From: Spirochaetaceae bacterium
GTDB lineage: Bacteria; Spirochaetota; Spirochaetia; SZUA-6; Fen-1364
Direction: 5' to 3'
DNA length: 7,305 bases
Assembly: GCA_003170115.1 (NCBI GenBank)
Contig: PMZS01000068.1
Span: 1 to 7,305, forward strand
Below, in pieces: positions 1-5,821 of the stretch. The notes below the pieces were generated by a model that did not search any database, was not told the DNA's origin, and saw nothing but the letters and a program-made list of their open reading frames with translations. A program made the translations under genes and the position numbers. The stretch's first letter is position 1. Every line of letters starts with the position of its first letter.

Positions 1-44
1 GTTCAATGGCGAGGGTTCATCACGAAGGCGAAGCTTGCCGAGAG

Positions 45-74
45 GCGGACGTTCCGCAGAGTCTGGAGCGCTCC
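45..74. repeat. Two adjacent inverted repeats downstream of the lipoprotein gene
   Basis: GCGGA/TCCGC (45-57, 3-base loop) and the perfect palindrome GGAGCGCTCC (65-74) lie just past the lipoprotein stop at 111. They could form RNA structure at the 3' end of the minus-strand operon. Neither is followed by a U-run on that strand, so an intrinsic terminator is not supported. Nothing else was recognised in bases 1-110. Confidence 0.25.
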
Positions 75-110
75 TGGACCGTGGCGCTGAATGAATGGAT
101 AGTCCGCTGC

Positions 111-1085
111 TCAGAACTTGTACAACGGTGCCGTCGTCGCGACCGATTTCACCGCCGAGTCGGTCGGTAGTTTCATTGTCCACGAGGAGCCTCCGTTCGT
201 GGACACGCGGAGCCCCGTGTCAGTCCCTGCGTAGATCGTGCCGGCGCCGTCGACGCAGACGCAGTAGGCGGGCATGTCCAGGAAGCCTTGAGGAGCGGCC
301 GCGCCGTACAGGTTGTATATGTACAGTCCACCAGCAGTTGCGGCATAGAGATTGCCGCTGGTGTCGATGTAGAGATTGTACACGTGCGTGCTGACAGGGA
401 GCTGGTTGGTGCCGAAGCTCAGACCTATGGCGGAGCCGGAGATCCCGAGACCTTTGTCGGTTCCGGCGAATATATCCATAGAGGAGTCGACGACGACCGC
501 AGTCACACTCCCGCTGCCCGATACAATTGTCCCGGGCGAATAGGGGCTCGGGGCTTGCTGGCTCGTGCCATTGTAGACGTAGAGCCCCCCGGCGTCTGCG
601 GCGACGAAAGTGTAGGTCCCCAGGGAATAGACGTCGTTTACAGGAGTCACCGAGCCGTTGTTCGTCCATGTCGTACCATCGGCGTTGAGAATCGAGATTC
701 CACCCGCGGTCGAGGCGTAGAGGTTGGTGCCGATAATGAGGCTGTTCACCGGCAGGGCGCCCAGGCCTGTTGCCAACTGGGCCCACGCTGATCCGTTGAA
801 CTCAGAGACGCCCGCGTTGCCGCCCGCAAGCACTATTGCGCCAGCGCCCGAACTCGAGATGACCACACTGCTGAGGGTACTGCTCGCGAGTCCCGACCCC
901 GTGTTTGCAGTCGTGTAGTTCGTCCAGTTCGTGCCGTTGTAGACAAACAGGCCGTTCGCGCTCGTAGCCGCGTAGATCGGCGTTATCGTCGAAGCATAGC
1001 TCGGCTGGGTAGGGCAGCCCGAAAGAGCAAATCCGACACTCATTGCCGCGCACAGGGCGGCCGCCGCGTGCATCGTTTTCCTCAT
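111..1085 (-). CDS. Lipoprotein with seven propeller-like repeats
   Basis: This predicted 324-residue lipoprotein has a charged N-terminus (MRK), a hydrophobic stretch and a lipobox L21-S22-G23-C24, so Cys24 should be lipidated and the protein anchored to a membrane facing the periplasm or cell surface. The rest is Gly/Ala/Ser/Thr-rich and contains seven copies of a motif like 'lYAaTaGGLyvyNGtsW', at about residues 37-54, 85-101, 122-140, 159-175, 205-218, 246-260 and 284-302. The spacing of about 37-48 residues suits one beta-propeller blade each, as in sortilin/BNR-type or two-component-regulator propellers; the fold is inference. No enzyme motif is visible. The ATG at 1085 was chosen because AGGAG (1097-1093) lies 7 bases upstream. 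In-frame GTG (1100) and ATG (1091) are poorer starts. The gene follows the omptin-like protease by 11 bases and is probably co-translated with it; a partner or binding role is possible but unproven. Confidence 0.82.
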   Translation of the reverse strand: MRKTMHAAAALCAAMSVGFALSGCPTQPSYASTITPIYAATSANGLFVYNGTNWTNYTTANTGSGLASSTLSSVVISSSGAGAIVLAGGNAGVSEFNGSAWAQLATGLGALPVNSLIIGTNLYASTAGGISILNADGTTWTNNGSVTPVNDVYSLGTYTFVAADAGGLYVYNGTSQQAPSPYSPGTIVSGSGSVTAVVVDSSMDIFAGTDKGLGISGSAIGLSFGTNQLPVSTHVYNLYIDTSGNLYAATAGGLYIYNLYGAAAPQGFLDMPAYCVCVDGAGTIYAGTDTGLRVSTNGGSSWTMKLPTDSAVKSVATTAPLYKF

Positions 1086-1092
1086 CGCCATG

Positions 1093-1097
1093 CTCCT
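1093..1097 (-). promoter_or_regulatory. Ribosome binding site deciding the lipoprotein start
   Basis: AGGAG on the minus strand overlaps the TGA stop (1099-1097) of the upstream omptin-like gene and lies 7 bases before the ATG at 1085. It favours that start over the GTG at 1100, which would overlap the stop codon, and it suggests termination-reinitiation coupling. Confidence 0.6.
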
Positions 1098-2185
1098 CAC
1101 AACGAAATGCTCACGCCCAGGCCGGCGTCAAGCACCGACAGGGCTGCTCCCGAATCGTTCGTGCCCTTGCCGGCCGAGTCGGGTCCCGCGATGTAGGGAT
1201 AGCTTGTTGAGAAATCGGTGGTGCCCGTGTTGACCTCGGTCAGATCGCCCTTGAGGCCCCATGCGTACCGATACCCGATCTCGAGCCTCAAGGTGACCCC
1301 GGGAAGGGGCGAGTATTCGACAGCGATGCGCGGCTCGATCATGAATCCACCGGAAAGGGTGGAGTAGAAATCGACCTGCCTGAGGACGTGGTTGTCCTCG
1401 GTGTTGCAGCTGAGCAGGGGCGTGAATGCGAAGGAGGCGTCGATGGAGAATCCGCCCCGGAACGCGTAGCGCGTGCGAAGGCCGACCGCGCCGGCGACAT
1501 AGGCAGTCTCGTAGATGATGCCCGTGCCGTAGAGCGGGGTCTCCGTCTCAGAAGCCGACCAGGGCGTGTAGGTCCCCGGGGTGAATGGCGACGTGCTGTA
1601 GGGGGAGCCGCTCGTCGGGTACTGGTAGTAGCCGTCGCGCGCAGACCACTGGAGGTCCATGTACGAGAATGCGCCGAAGGCCCCGATCCTCAGCGCGCCC
1701 CTCCTGAAGAAGTCCCAGCCGACCTTGAGATCGAGCAGGTTGGCCCTCTCGGCGTGGCTGTCGCTCTGCGAATAATGCGTGCGCTGGCCATCGCCGTTGA
1801 GGAAATCGGAGTCGGTCATGGTTCCCGCGGTGCCGGCGAATCCCTGTCTGACGTCTAGCGTGGCGAAAATGCCGACGGCCGAGTCGAAAGAGAGGGCCGC
1901 ACCGGTGAAGAACATTGGCGCGAGGGGCCATACGAGCTCGGAGTTCTTGTAGTCGGGAGAAAGCGCCTGGTTGTACACGAACTCGTTGGCGTAACCGTAT
2001 AACGCACCGAACCTCGCCGCCGTCGTGACGGAGATCAGCGGGGAGCCGTCGCCTCGCGAAGGGGAGGGAGCCAGAAAGAGAAGGGCGGCAATGGCCAGTA
2101 CGAAAACAAAAGGGCGTCGCCGGTGAGCCGCGCGGACCCCTTCGCGGACGAGACACGACGCCGGATCGGGCTGTGTGCAATCCAT
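1097..2185 (-). CDS. Omptin-like outer-membrane aspartyl protease
   Basis: This is a predicted 362-residue outer-membrane beta-barrel protease of the omptin family (OmpT, Pla, SopA, PgtE), which cleaves peptides outside the cell. An N-terminal region with RRR and a hydrophobic core (about residues 22-40) ends near SRG-DG, resembling a signal peptide. Compared from memory with OmpT, these segments line up: NEFVY (OmpT KERVY; Glu68 matches Glu27), SELVW (SQLDW), TMTDSDF with Asp125/Asp127 (catalytic Asp83/Asp85), DLKVGW followed by SARDGYYQY (SFTARGGSYIY), and EDNH with Asp264/His266 (catalytic Asp210/His212). The second S1-pocket acid, Asp208 in OmpT, is Thr262 here, with Glu263 beside it. The C-terminus ends in alternating hydrophobic residues, as in a final barrel strand. 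At 362 residues it exceeds the usual roughly 310-320 because of longer loops. The ATG at 2185 was chosen because AGGAG (2195-2191) sits 5 bases upstream; the GTG at 2233 has no SD. Confidence 0.8.
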   Translation of the reverse strand: MDCTQPDPASCLVREGVRAAHRRRPFVFVLAIAALLFLAPSPSRGDGSPLISVTTAARFGALYGYANEFVYNQALSPDYKNSELVWPLAPMFFTGAALSFDSAVGIFATLDVRQGFAGTAGTMTDSDFLNGDGQRTHYSQSDSHAERANLLDLKVGWDFFRRGALRIGAFGAFSYMDLQWSARDGYYQYPTSGSPYSTSPFTPGTYTPWSASETETPLYGTGIIYETAYVAGAVGLRTRYAFRGGFSIDASFAFTPLLSCNTEDNHVLRQVDFYSTLSGGFMIEPRIAVEYSPLPGVTLRLEIGYRYAWGLKGDLTEVNTGTTDFSTSYPYIAGPDSAGKGTNDSGAALSVLDAGLGVSISL

Positions 2186-2190
2186 TGTGG

Positions 2191-2195
2191 CTCCT
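2191..2195 (-). promoter_or_regulatory. Ribosome binding site deciding the omptin-like start
   Basis: AGGAG on the minus strand lies 5 bases before the ATG at 2185. The frame stays open upstream to a GTG at 2233, but nothing SD-like precedes that codon, so the shorter protein is preferred. Confidence 0.6.
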
Positions 2196-2203
2196 GGTCG
2201 CAG

Positions 2204-2209
2204 ATCATA
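2204..2209 (-). promoter_or_regulatory. Possible -10 box of the omptin-like gene
   Basis: TATGAT on the minus strand matches 5 of 6 bases of the sigma-70 -10 consensus. It lies 18 bases before the ATG, which would give a leader of about a dozen bases carrying the SD. The -35 region at 17-18 bases is poor, so the call is tentative. Confidence 0.3.
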
Positions 2210-2301
2210 CCTGCATTCCGTGGAGAACGCCACCAGAATGCGCGCCGGTTTTCATGACGCGGAGGTTCGCCTTTTTTCTTAAAAGGTAGCCTGAGAGGCA
2301 C

Positions 2302-2316
2302 GCGCAGTCTGTGCGC
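2302..2316. repeat. Short inverted repeat in the divergent interval
   Basis: GCGCA and TGCGC form a perfect 5-bp inverted repeat around GTCTG. It lies in the 217-base interval (2186-2402) between the divergent omptin-like and small lipoprotein genes. The same interval has a second inverted repeat, CCTTTT/AAAAGG (2270-2286). Either could be an operator or chance. No convincing promoter for the plus-strand gene was found here. Confidence 0.25.
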
Positions 2317-2402
2317 TGGCAAACAGAGCAGACGCTTTGTATCCGCTCGGTATTGCTGTCTTTTTCGTCCAGCGGCCGTTACCTTCCTTGCAAGGAGCAT
2401 AA

Positions 2403-2816
2403 ATGAAAAAACTTCTTGTCCTCGCTGCTTTCGCCATGTCTCTGAGCGCATGCTTCACGCTGACGCCACGACCACCCCTGACGCCGCCCGCGAATTCGGT
2501 GGCGCTGGGAGAACGAACCGTGGACTTCAGGGCGGACCATGATGAGATCAACGTCGGCATTGCCGATGGGTTGTTCAGATCTCTCTACTTCGTCGTGGAG
2601 AAAAACGACATCGAGCTTCTGAACCTCACCATCGTCTATGGCAATGGAGAGAGAGAAAAGATCGACATGCGGCTCATGTTCAATGAAGGGTCGCGCTCTC
2701 GTATAGTGGACCTTCAGGGTGGGAAACGACGGATCCAGTCGATCCAGTTCAACTACAGGACAGTTGGCACATGGCAGGACGGCAAAGCGCACGTGATCGT
2801 CTACGGGGTGAGATAG
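2403..2816 (+). CDS. Small predicted lipoprotein, uncharacterised
   Basis: This 137-residue protein has a short lipoprotein signal (MKKLLVLAAFAMSLSAC) with lipobox L14-S15-A16-C17. A Pro-rich linker (PRPPLTPPANS) leads to a compact domain from about residue 32. That domain begins LGERTVDFRADHDEI and alternates predicted beta strands with the pieces LRIVY-like 'LTIVYGNGE', 'RIVDLQGGKRRIQSIQFNYR' and 'AHVIVYG'. The pattern resembles a recurring family of small secreted beta-sandwich proteins of unknown function (possibly DUF2541-related; recalled, not checked). No catalytic motif is evident. The ATG at 2403 follows AAGGAG (2392-2397) by 5 bases, a strong ribosome binding site. It is transcribed away from the omptin-like gene and ends 35 bases before the convergent YqjE-like gene; no clear terminator is visible in that gap. 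Confidence 0.8.
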   Translation: MKKLLVLAAFAMSLSACFTLTPRPPLTPPANSVALGERTVDFRADHDEINVGIADGLFRSLYFVVEKNDIELLNLTIVYGNGEREKIDMRLMFNEGSRSRIVDLQGGKRRIQSIQFNYRTVGTWQDGKAHVIVYGVR

Positions 2817-2851
2817 AAGTGAGAAGCGCTGGATCTGCTCTCGCCGTTCAG

Positions 2852-3220
2852 CTACCGCGTGAGGGCTTCCTTCACCAGCTTGTCTGCCTTTGATGCTTTC
2901 ATCCAGCGTTTTTCCGAGAAGAGCGCTATGACAACGACAAGCGGAATAAGGACATAAGCCGCTCCAAAGGAGATGGCCACAATGGCCCTGGTTTCGGGAG
3001 CCCAGGGCATGAAAAAGCAGAGAGCAAGCGGGATCATCAGAAATCCGCATGCGAGAATGACGACGCTGAAAACCAGCAGACAGACAAGCATTGCGATGCG
3101 GCGAGTGCCCTTGATGACATTCAGGGAGACAATCGCCGCTTCAATCTTGACCAGGGCGACAGAGGCCTCGATCTCCGAGCCGATCAGTCGCTTGAGGATT
3201 TCACCCAAAAAACTCATCAT
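2852..3220 (-). CDS. YqjE-like / phage-holin-superfamily-III membrane protein
   Basis: This 122-residue inner-membrane protein starts with an amphipathic, charged helix (residues 3-40: GEILKRLIGSEIEASVALVK...). Two long hydrophobic segments follow at about 42-70 and 80-101, and then a Lys/Arg-rich tail. This layout matches the YqjE / putative Actinobacterial holin-X (DUF1469) group. Its function is unknown; despite the name, a lysis role is unlikely here. The upstream co-directional gene encodes a YqjD-like protein, reproducing the yqjD-yqjE order of Escherichia coli and supporting both calls. Two consecutive ATG codons (3220 and 3217) could start it. Neither has a good SD, so translation may depend on coupling or on the hairpin just upstream. 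Confidence 0.75.
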   Translation of the reverse strand: MMSFLGEILKRLIGSEIEASVALVKIEAAIVSLNVIKGTRRIAMLVCLLVFSVVILACGFLMIPLALCFFMPWAPETRAIVAISFGAAYVLIPLVVVIALFSEKRWMKASKADKLVKEALTR

Positions 3221-3233
3221 TGTCGTTCGATCA

Positions 3234-3251
3234 TGCGGAGTCGCCTCCGCA
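3234..3251 (-). other. Intercistronic RNA hairpin with GNRA-type loop
   Basis: On the transcribed (minus) strand, TGCGGAG and CTCCGCA form a perfect 7-bp stem closed by GCGA, which fits the stable GNRA tetraloop pattern. It lies between the YqjD-like stop (3260-3258) and the YqjE-like start (3220). No U-run follows, so it is unlikely to be an intrinsic terminator. An mRNA-stability or differential-expression element is more plausible (inference). Confidence 0.5.
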
Positions 3252-3257
3252 CGGCTC

Positions 3258-3569
3258 CTATTTCCTGGACCTGCCGAAGAACAGGCCGAGCATCAGGAAT
3301 CCGAGTGCGGTACCGGCGATATATGGCCAGGGATCCTTGTGCACTCTGTCGTCCATTTTTGAGGCGATCTCCTTTACCTTCGCTTCGCCCTGAGCGTAGG
3401 TCTCCCGCGCCTGATCCTGCAGTTTCCCTGAGGTTCCGCCGAGCGCCGATTTCAAGCTGCTATACTTCTCGGAAACCAGGCCCAGCAATTCCGCCTTTTT
3501 TTCCTTGGCCAGCTCGTTGAGAAGCTCGAGTGCTTCGTTGATCCTTTTGTCTTCGAACTTTTCCGACAT
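3258..3569 (-). CDS. YqjD/ElaB-like tail-anchored helical protein (DUF883-type)
   Basis: This 103-residue protein has a long charged helix rich in Glu, Lys and Ala (about residues 1-76, likely coiled coil). A single C-terminal hydrophobic segment (about 82-98, WPYIAGTALGFLMLGLFFG) and a basic RSRK end follow. The pattern 'NPW/KDPW...G...G...GxxxGRxxK' is typical of the ElaB/YqjD/YgaM family. In E. coli these are stationary-phase inner-membrane proteins with a C-terminal anchor that bind ribosomes through the N-terminal part. The ribosome link is family knowledge, not visible here. The ATG at 3569 was chosen because TGGAGG (3580-3575) lies 5 bases upstream; a TTG at 3593 is a weaker option. 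It is the first gene of a two-gene unit with the YqjE-like protein and is divergent from the ketosynthase operon. Confidence 0.75.
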   Translation of the reverse strand: MSEKFEDKRINEALELLNELAKEKKAELLGLVSEKYSSLKSALGGTSGKLQDQARETYAQGEAKVKEIASKMDDRVHKDPWPYIAGTALGFLMLGLFFGRSRK

Positions 3570-3574
3570 TTTTT

Positions 3575-3580
3575 CCTCCA
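3575..3580 (-). promoter_or_regulatory. Ribosome binding site deciding the YqjD-like start
   Basis: TGGAGG on the minus strand lies 5 bases (all A) before the ATG at 3569. This is near-ideal and selects that ATG over the in-frame TTG at 3593. Confidence 0.6.
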
Positions 3581-3672
3581 GCGTTTCAGCCAAACATCAT
3601 GCCTGCGATGACATTTCTCTTGGAAGAATATGCATTCACCATCTGCCGAAAAGCAACAGAACTTTTTGACCC

Positions 3673-3698
3673 GGGGTATTGGGGGCTGGTGGGCTGGG
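3673..3698 (+). other. Predicted G-quadruplex motif
   Basis: Four runs of three or more G are separated by loops of 4, 5 and 2 bases (TATT, CTGGT, CT), meeting the standard G3+N1-7 rule. The motif lies on the plus strand in the divergent interval 3570-3770, 73 bases before the ketosynthase ATG. Folding and function are inferred only. Confidence 0.45.
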
Positions 3699-3721
3699 TT
3701 CCGGTAACCAGGAAGACACCG

Positions 3722-3732
3722 CCTGCGGCAGG
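3722..3732. repeat. Perfect inverted repeat upstream of the ketosynthase operon
   Basis: CCTGC and GCAGG flank a single G, giving an 11-base palindromic element. The 1-base loop rules out an RNA hairpin, so a protein-binding half-site pair is the likelier meaning, if it has any. It ends 2 bases before the possible -35 box at 3735. Confidence 0.25.
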
Positions 3733-3734
3733 TA

Positions 3735-3764
3735 TTGAATCGAATGGTGCTGAAATCATACACT
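3735..3764 (+). promoter_or_regulatory. Possible promoter giving a leaderless ketosynthase transcript
   Basis: TTGAAT (3735-3740) and TACACT (3759-3764) are separated by 18 bases and each match 4 of 6 sigma-70 consensus positions. A start site 7 bases after the -10 box would fall on the A of the ATG at 3771. That would explain why no SD precedes this gene. Both boxes are weak, so this is a hypothesis. Confidence 0.25.
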
Positions 3765-3770
3765 CCCCAC

Positions 3771-5054
3771 ATGAAACGCCGCGCCGTCATCACGGGCATG
3801 GGGACCATCAACCCGCTCGGTGATACGCTTGAGGGCTATTACCAGAACCTGATTCAGGGGAAATCAGGGATCCGACGCTGGCGTACCCTCGACATGAGCA
3901 AAATTGAATGCAAAATCGGGGGCGACCTGGGGGATTATGACTGCCCGGCCGGCCTTGAGCGGTTCAAGGAAGAACTGGGTGCGGACACCTTCAAGAAAAC
4001 AAGGAAGATCTTCCGCTCCACCACCTTCTCCGCGAAAGTGTCCGTTCTCTGCACTCTCGCCGCCTGGGAGGATGCGGGACTGTTCAAGACCGGGGTCGAT
4101 CCATTCCGCACCAGCGTGATCGTGGGTGGGCACAATTTGAACTCCAACTACATCCATGACAATTCCAGGCGGTTTTTTCAGGACGAGGAGGCAATGGATC
4201 CTCTCAGCGGAGTCGAGGGCATCGATCCAAATGTACCGGCCGTCATCACCGAAATCCTGGGGCTTCATGGCCCCACTTTCACGATCGGCGGAGCCTGCGC
4301 GAGCGGCAACCTGGCCCTCCGGGAGGGCTTTCGCGACATCATGAGCGGGGAGTGCGACACGGCGGTGATTGCCGGGGGCCTTTTCGACATGTCCCCGGGG
4401 GACATCCAGGCGTCGGTGATCATCAACGCGGTGGTCGTACGACCGGAATTCCAGGAGCATCCGGAGAAGGCGTCACGGCCATTCGATTCCGACCGCGCCG
4501 GCTTTGTCTACTCTCACGGCGCCGGGACCCTGATGCTGGAAGAGCTGGGGCATGCACTGGCCCGCGGTGCGCAGATCCACGGCGAAGTCCTGGGAGTGGG
4601 GGCCAATGCCAATGCCTGCCATCTCCCTGCGCCCGCCGCCGGGGTTCAGGCACGCCTGATCCGCGAGCTGCTCGCATCCACCGGGACGGATCCCTCGGAA
4701 GTCGATTTCGCAAGCTGTCATGCCACGGGTACCCCGGGCGGGGACCTCGAAGAGATCAAGGCCATCAAGGAGGCCTTCGGCGCGCACGCGTACCGCATGA
4801 AACTCAACGCCGCAAAGTCGATGCTGGGACACACCTGCTGGGCTTCGCCAATCGTGGAGACCATTGCCGGACTTCTTCAGATGAAGCACGGCCGCCTCCA
4901 TCCCACGATCAATATCGACCGCCTGGACCCGGAGGTGGACCTGGACGTGTGCGCAGCGGGCCCCGTGGAACACCGGATCCGCTGCATGCTGAAAAACTCT
5001 TTCGGCTTCGGCGGAATCAATTCCTGCAGCCTGATCAGACGGTACGAGGGGTAG
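3771..5054 (+). CDS. Beta-ketoacyl synthase (FabF-type fold, free-standing)
   Basis: This 427-residue, full-length type-II ketosynthase should condense or decarboxylate ACP-bound thioesters in the cytoplasm. It opens with the family signature KRRAVITGMGTINPLG. The active-site Cys176 lies in GGACASGN, His317 in CHATGTPGGD, and Lys349 and His354 in KSMLGHT; the C-terminal FGFGGINS loop is present. The Cys-His-His set is therefore complete. It heads a tight operon with a ketoreductase, an HMG synthase and a crotonase. In polyketide beta-branching cassettes the equivalent gene (PksF, CurC, TaK) encodes a malonyl-ACP decarboxylase whose Cys is replaced by Ser. Here the Cys remains, so true condensation is possible. 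The ATG at 3771 gives the standard N-terminus; upstream in-frame TTG (3735) and ATG (3744) are possible, and none has a good SD. The substrate is unknown. Confidence 0.9.
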   Translation: MKRRAVITGMGTINPLGDTLEGYYQNLIQGKSGIRRWRTLDMSKIECKIGGDLGDYDCPAGLERFKEELGADTFKKTRKIFRSTTFSAKVSVLCTLAAWEDAGLFKTGVDPFRTSVIVGGHNLNSNYIHDNSRRFFQDEEAMDPLSGVEGIDPNVPAVITEILGLHGPTFTIGGACASGNLALREGFRDIMSGECDTAVIAGGLFDMSPGDIQASVIINAVVVRPEFQEHPEKASRPFDSDRAGFVYSHGAGTLMLEELGHALARGAQIHGEVLGVGANANACHLPAPAAGVQARLIRELLASTGTDPSEVDFASCHATGTPGGDLEEIKAIKEAFGAHAYRMKLNAAKSMLGHTCWASPIVETIAGLLQMKHGRLHPTINIDRLDPEVDLDVCAAGPVEHRIRCMLKNSFGFGGINSCSLIRRYEG

Positions 5055-5057
5055 GAA

Positions 5058-5813
5058 ATGGAATCAGGATCACCGGCGGCATTCGTGACAGGCGGTTCCC
5101 GCGGGATCGGCCGGGCCATCGTGCTGCGCCTTGTCAAAGAAGGAATTCCGACGGCGTTCACCTACGTCGGCAACGAAGCGGCGATGCGCGAAACACAGAC
5201 CCTTGCCGCCGGTCTGAACACCGCGGCCGCCCTGAAAGCCTACAGGATGGATGTCACGGACAGCGGCGAAGTGGAGAGGGTGGCGGACAAGGTGATGGAA
5301 GATTTTCCGACAGTAGGCATTGTGGTGAACAACGCCGGAATCGTCAGAAACAACACGGCCGCAATGATGAGCGACGAACAGTGGCGGGAGGTGATCGACG
5401 CCGATCTCTCTGGTCCATTCTTCGTGATTCGCAGCTTTCTCACTCACCTCATGGGAAAGCGCTGGGGCCGGATCATCAATATCTCCTCTCTCGCCCAGGA
5501 TGGCTCGAGCGGGCAGGTCAACTATGCCGCGGCCAAGGCCGGGCTCATCGGCCTTACCAAGACACTCGCACGGGAGTATGGCCCCCGCGGCATCACGTCG
5601 AACATCGTCACCGTCGGGTACGTGGAAACGGACATGACGGATCAGCATATGGCCACGAAGTTGCACGAAATCTGGCTGGAATACTGCCCGATGAAGCGAA
5701 TCGGCACCGCGGAAGAGATTGCCAGCCTCGTCCATTACCTCGCGGGCGCGGACGCCGGATTCATCAACGGAGAAGTGATCCGGGTGGCCGGCGGGCTCAG
5801 CTACGCGCCGTAA
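5058..5813 (+). CDS. SDR-family 3-ketoacyl-ACP reductase (FabG-like)
   Basis: This 251-residue classical short-chain dehydrogenase/reductase is predicted to reduce a 3-ketoacyl thioester with NAD(P)H. Seen in the sequence are the Rossmann motif TGGSRGIG (11-18), NNAG (91-94), the catalytic Ser143/144 in NISS, and Tyr156 and Lys160 in YAAAK. The FabG-like tail (GYVETDMT; later GEVIRVAGG) is also present. The Asn normally found in the 'NL' helix motif of the catalytic tetrad appears to be Asp116 (DADLSG). The start is 3 bases after the ketosynthase stop, with GAGGGG (5046-5051) as SD inside that gene's end. Its place between ketosynthase and HMG synthase suggests it acts on the ketosynthase product, but an ordinary HMGS cassette does not need a reductase. 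It could also act on another ketoacyl chain. The family call is secure and the substrate is not. Confidence 0.92.
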   Translation: MESGSPAAFVTGGSRGIGRAIVLRLVKEGIPTAFTYVGNEAAMRETQTLAAGLNTAAALKAYRMDVTDSGEVERVADKVMEDFPTVGIVVNNAGIVRNNTAAMMSDEQWREVIDADLSGPFFVIRSFLTHLMGKRWGRIINISSLAQDGSSGQVNYAAAKAGLIGLTKTLAREYGPRGITSNIVTVGYVETDMTDQHMATKLHEIWLEYCPMKRIGTAEEIASLVHYLAGADAGFINGEVIRVAGGLSYAP

Positions 5814-5821
5814 GGAGTGTT

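Noticed and set aside
1..110. Possible C-terminal end of a plus-strand gene entering from the left edge
   Set aside because: All three forward frames are open at the edge, as expected in GC-rich DNA, and none gives a recognisable protein.
288..791. Plus-strand open frame antisense to the lipoprotein
   Set aside because: The minus-strand frame has a lipobox, SD and internal protein repeats; the antisense frame has no such features.
2817..2851. Bidirectional terminator between the convergent lipoprotein and YqjE-like genes
   Set aside because: Only an imperfect, bulged pairing (GAGAAGC/GCTCTC) is visible, without a T-run on either side.
2379..3050. Minus-strand open frame of 223 codons across the small lipoprotein gene
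   Set aside because: It overlaps two better-supported genes, has no motif or SD-supported start, and looks like a GC-driven shadow.
2852..3220. Phage lysis holin
   Set aside because: The holin-superfamily label fits the topology, but there are no endolysin or phage genes nearby. The YqjD-like neighbour points to the chromosomal YqjE family.
4352..5821. Open plus-strand frame continuous with the HMG synthase, giving a potential 899-residue protein
   Set aside because: The first 490 residues are Arg/Gly-rich and out of frame with the clearly conserved ketosynthase and reductase. The family N-terminus and SD place the real start at 5822.
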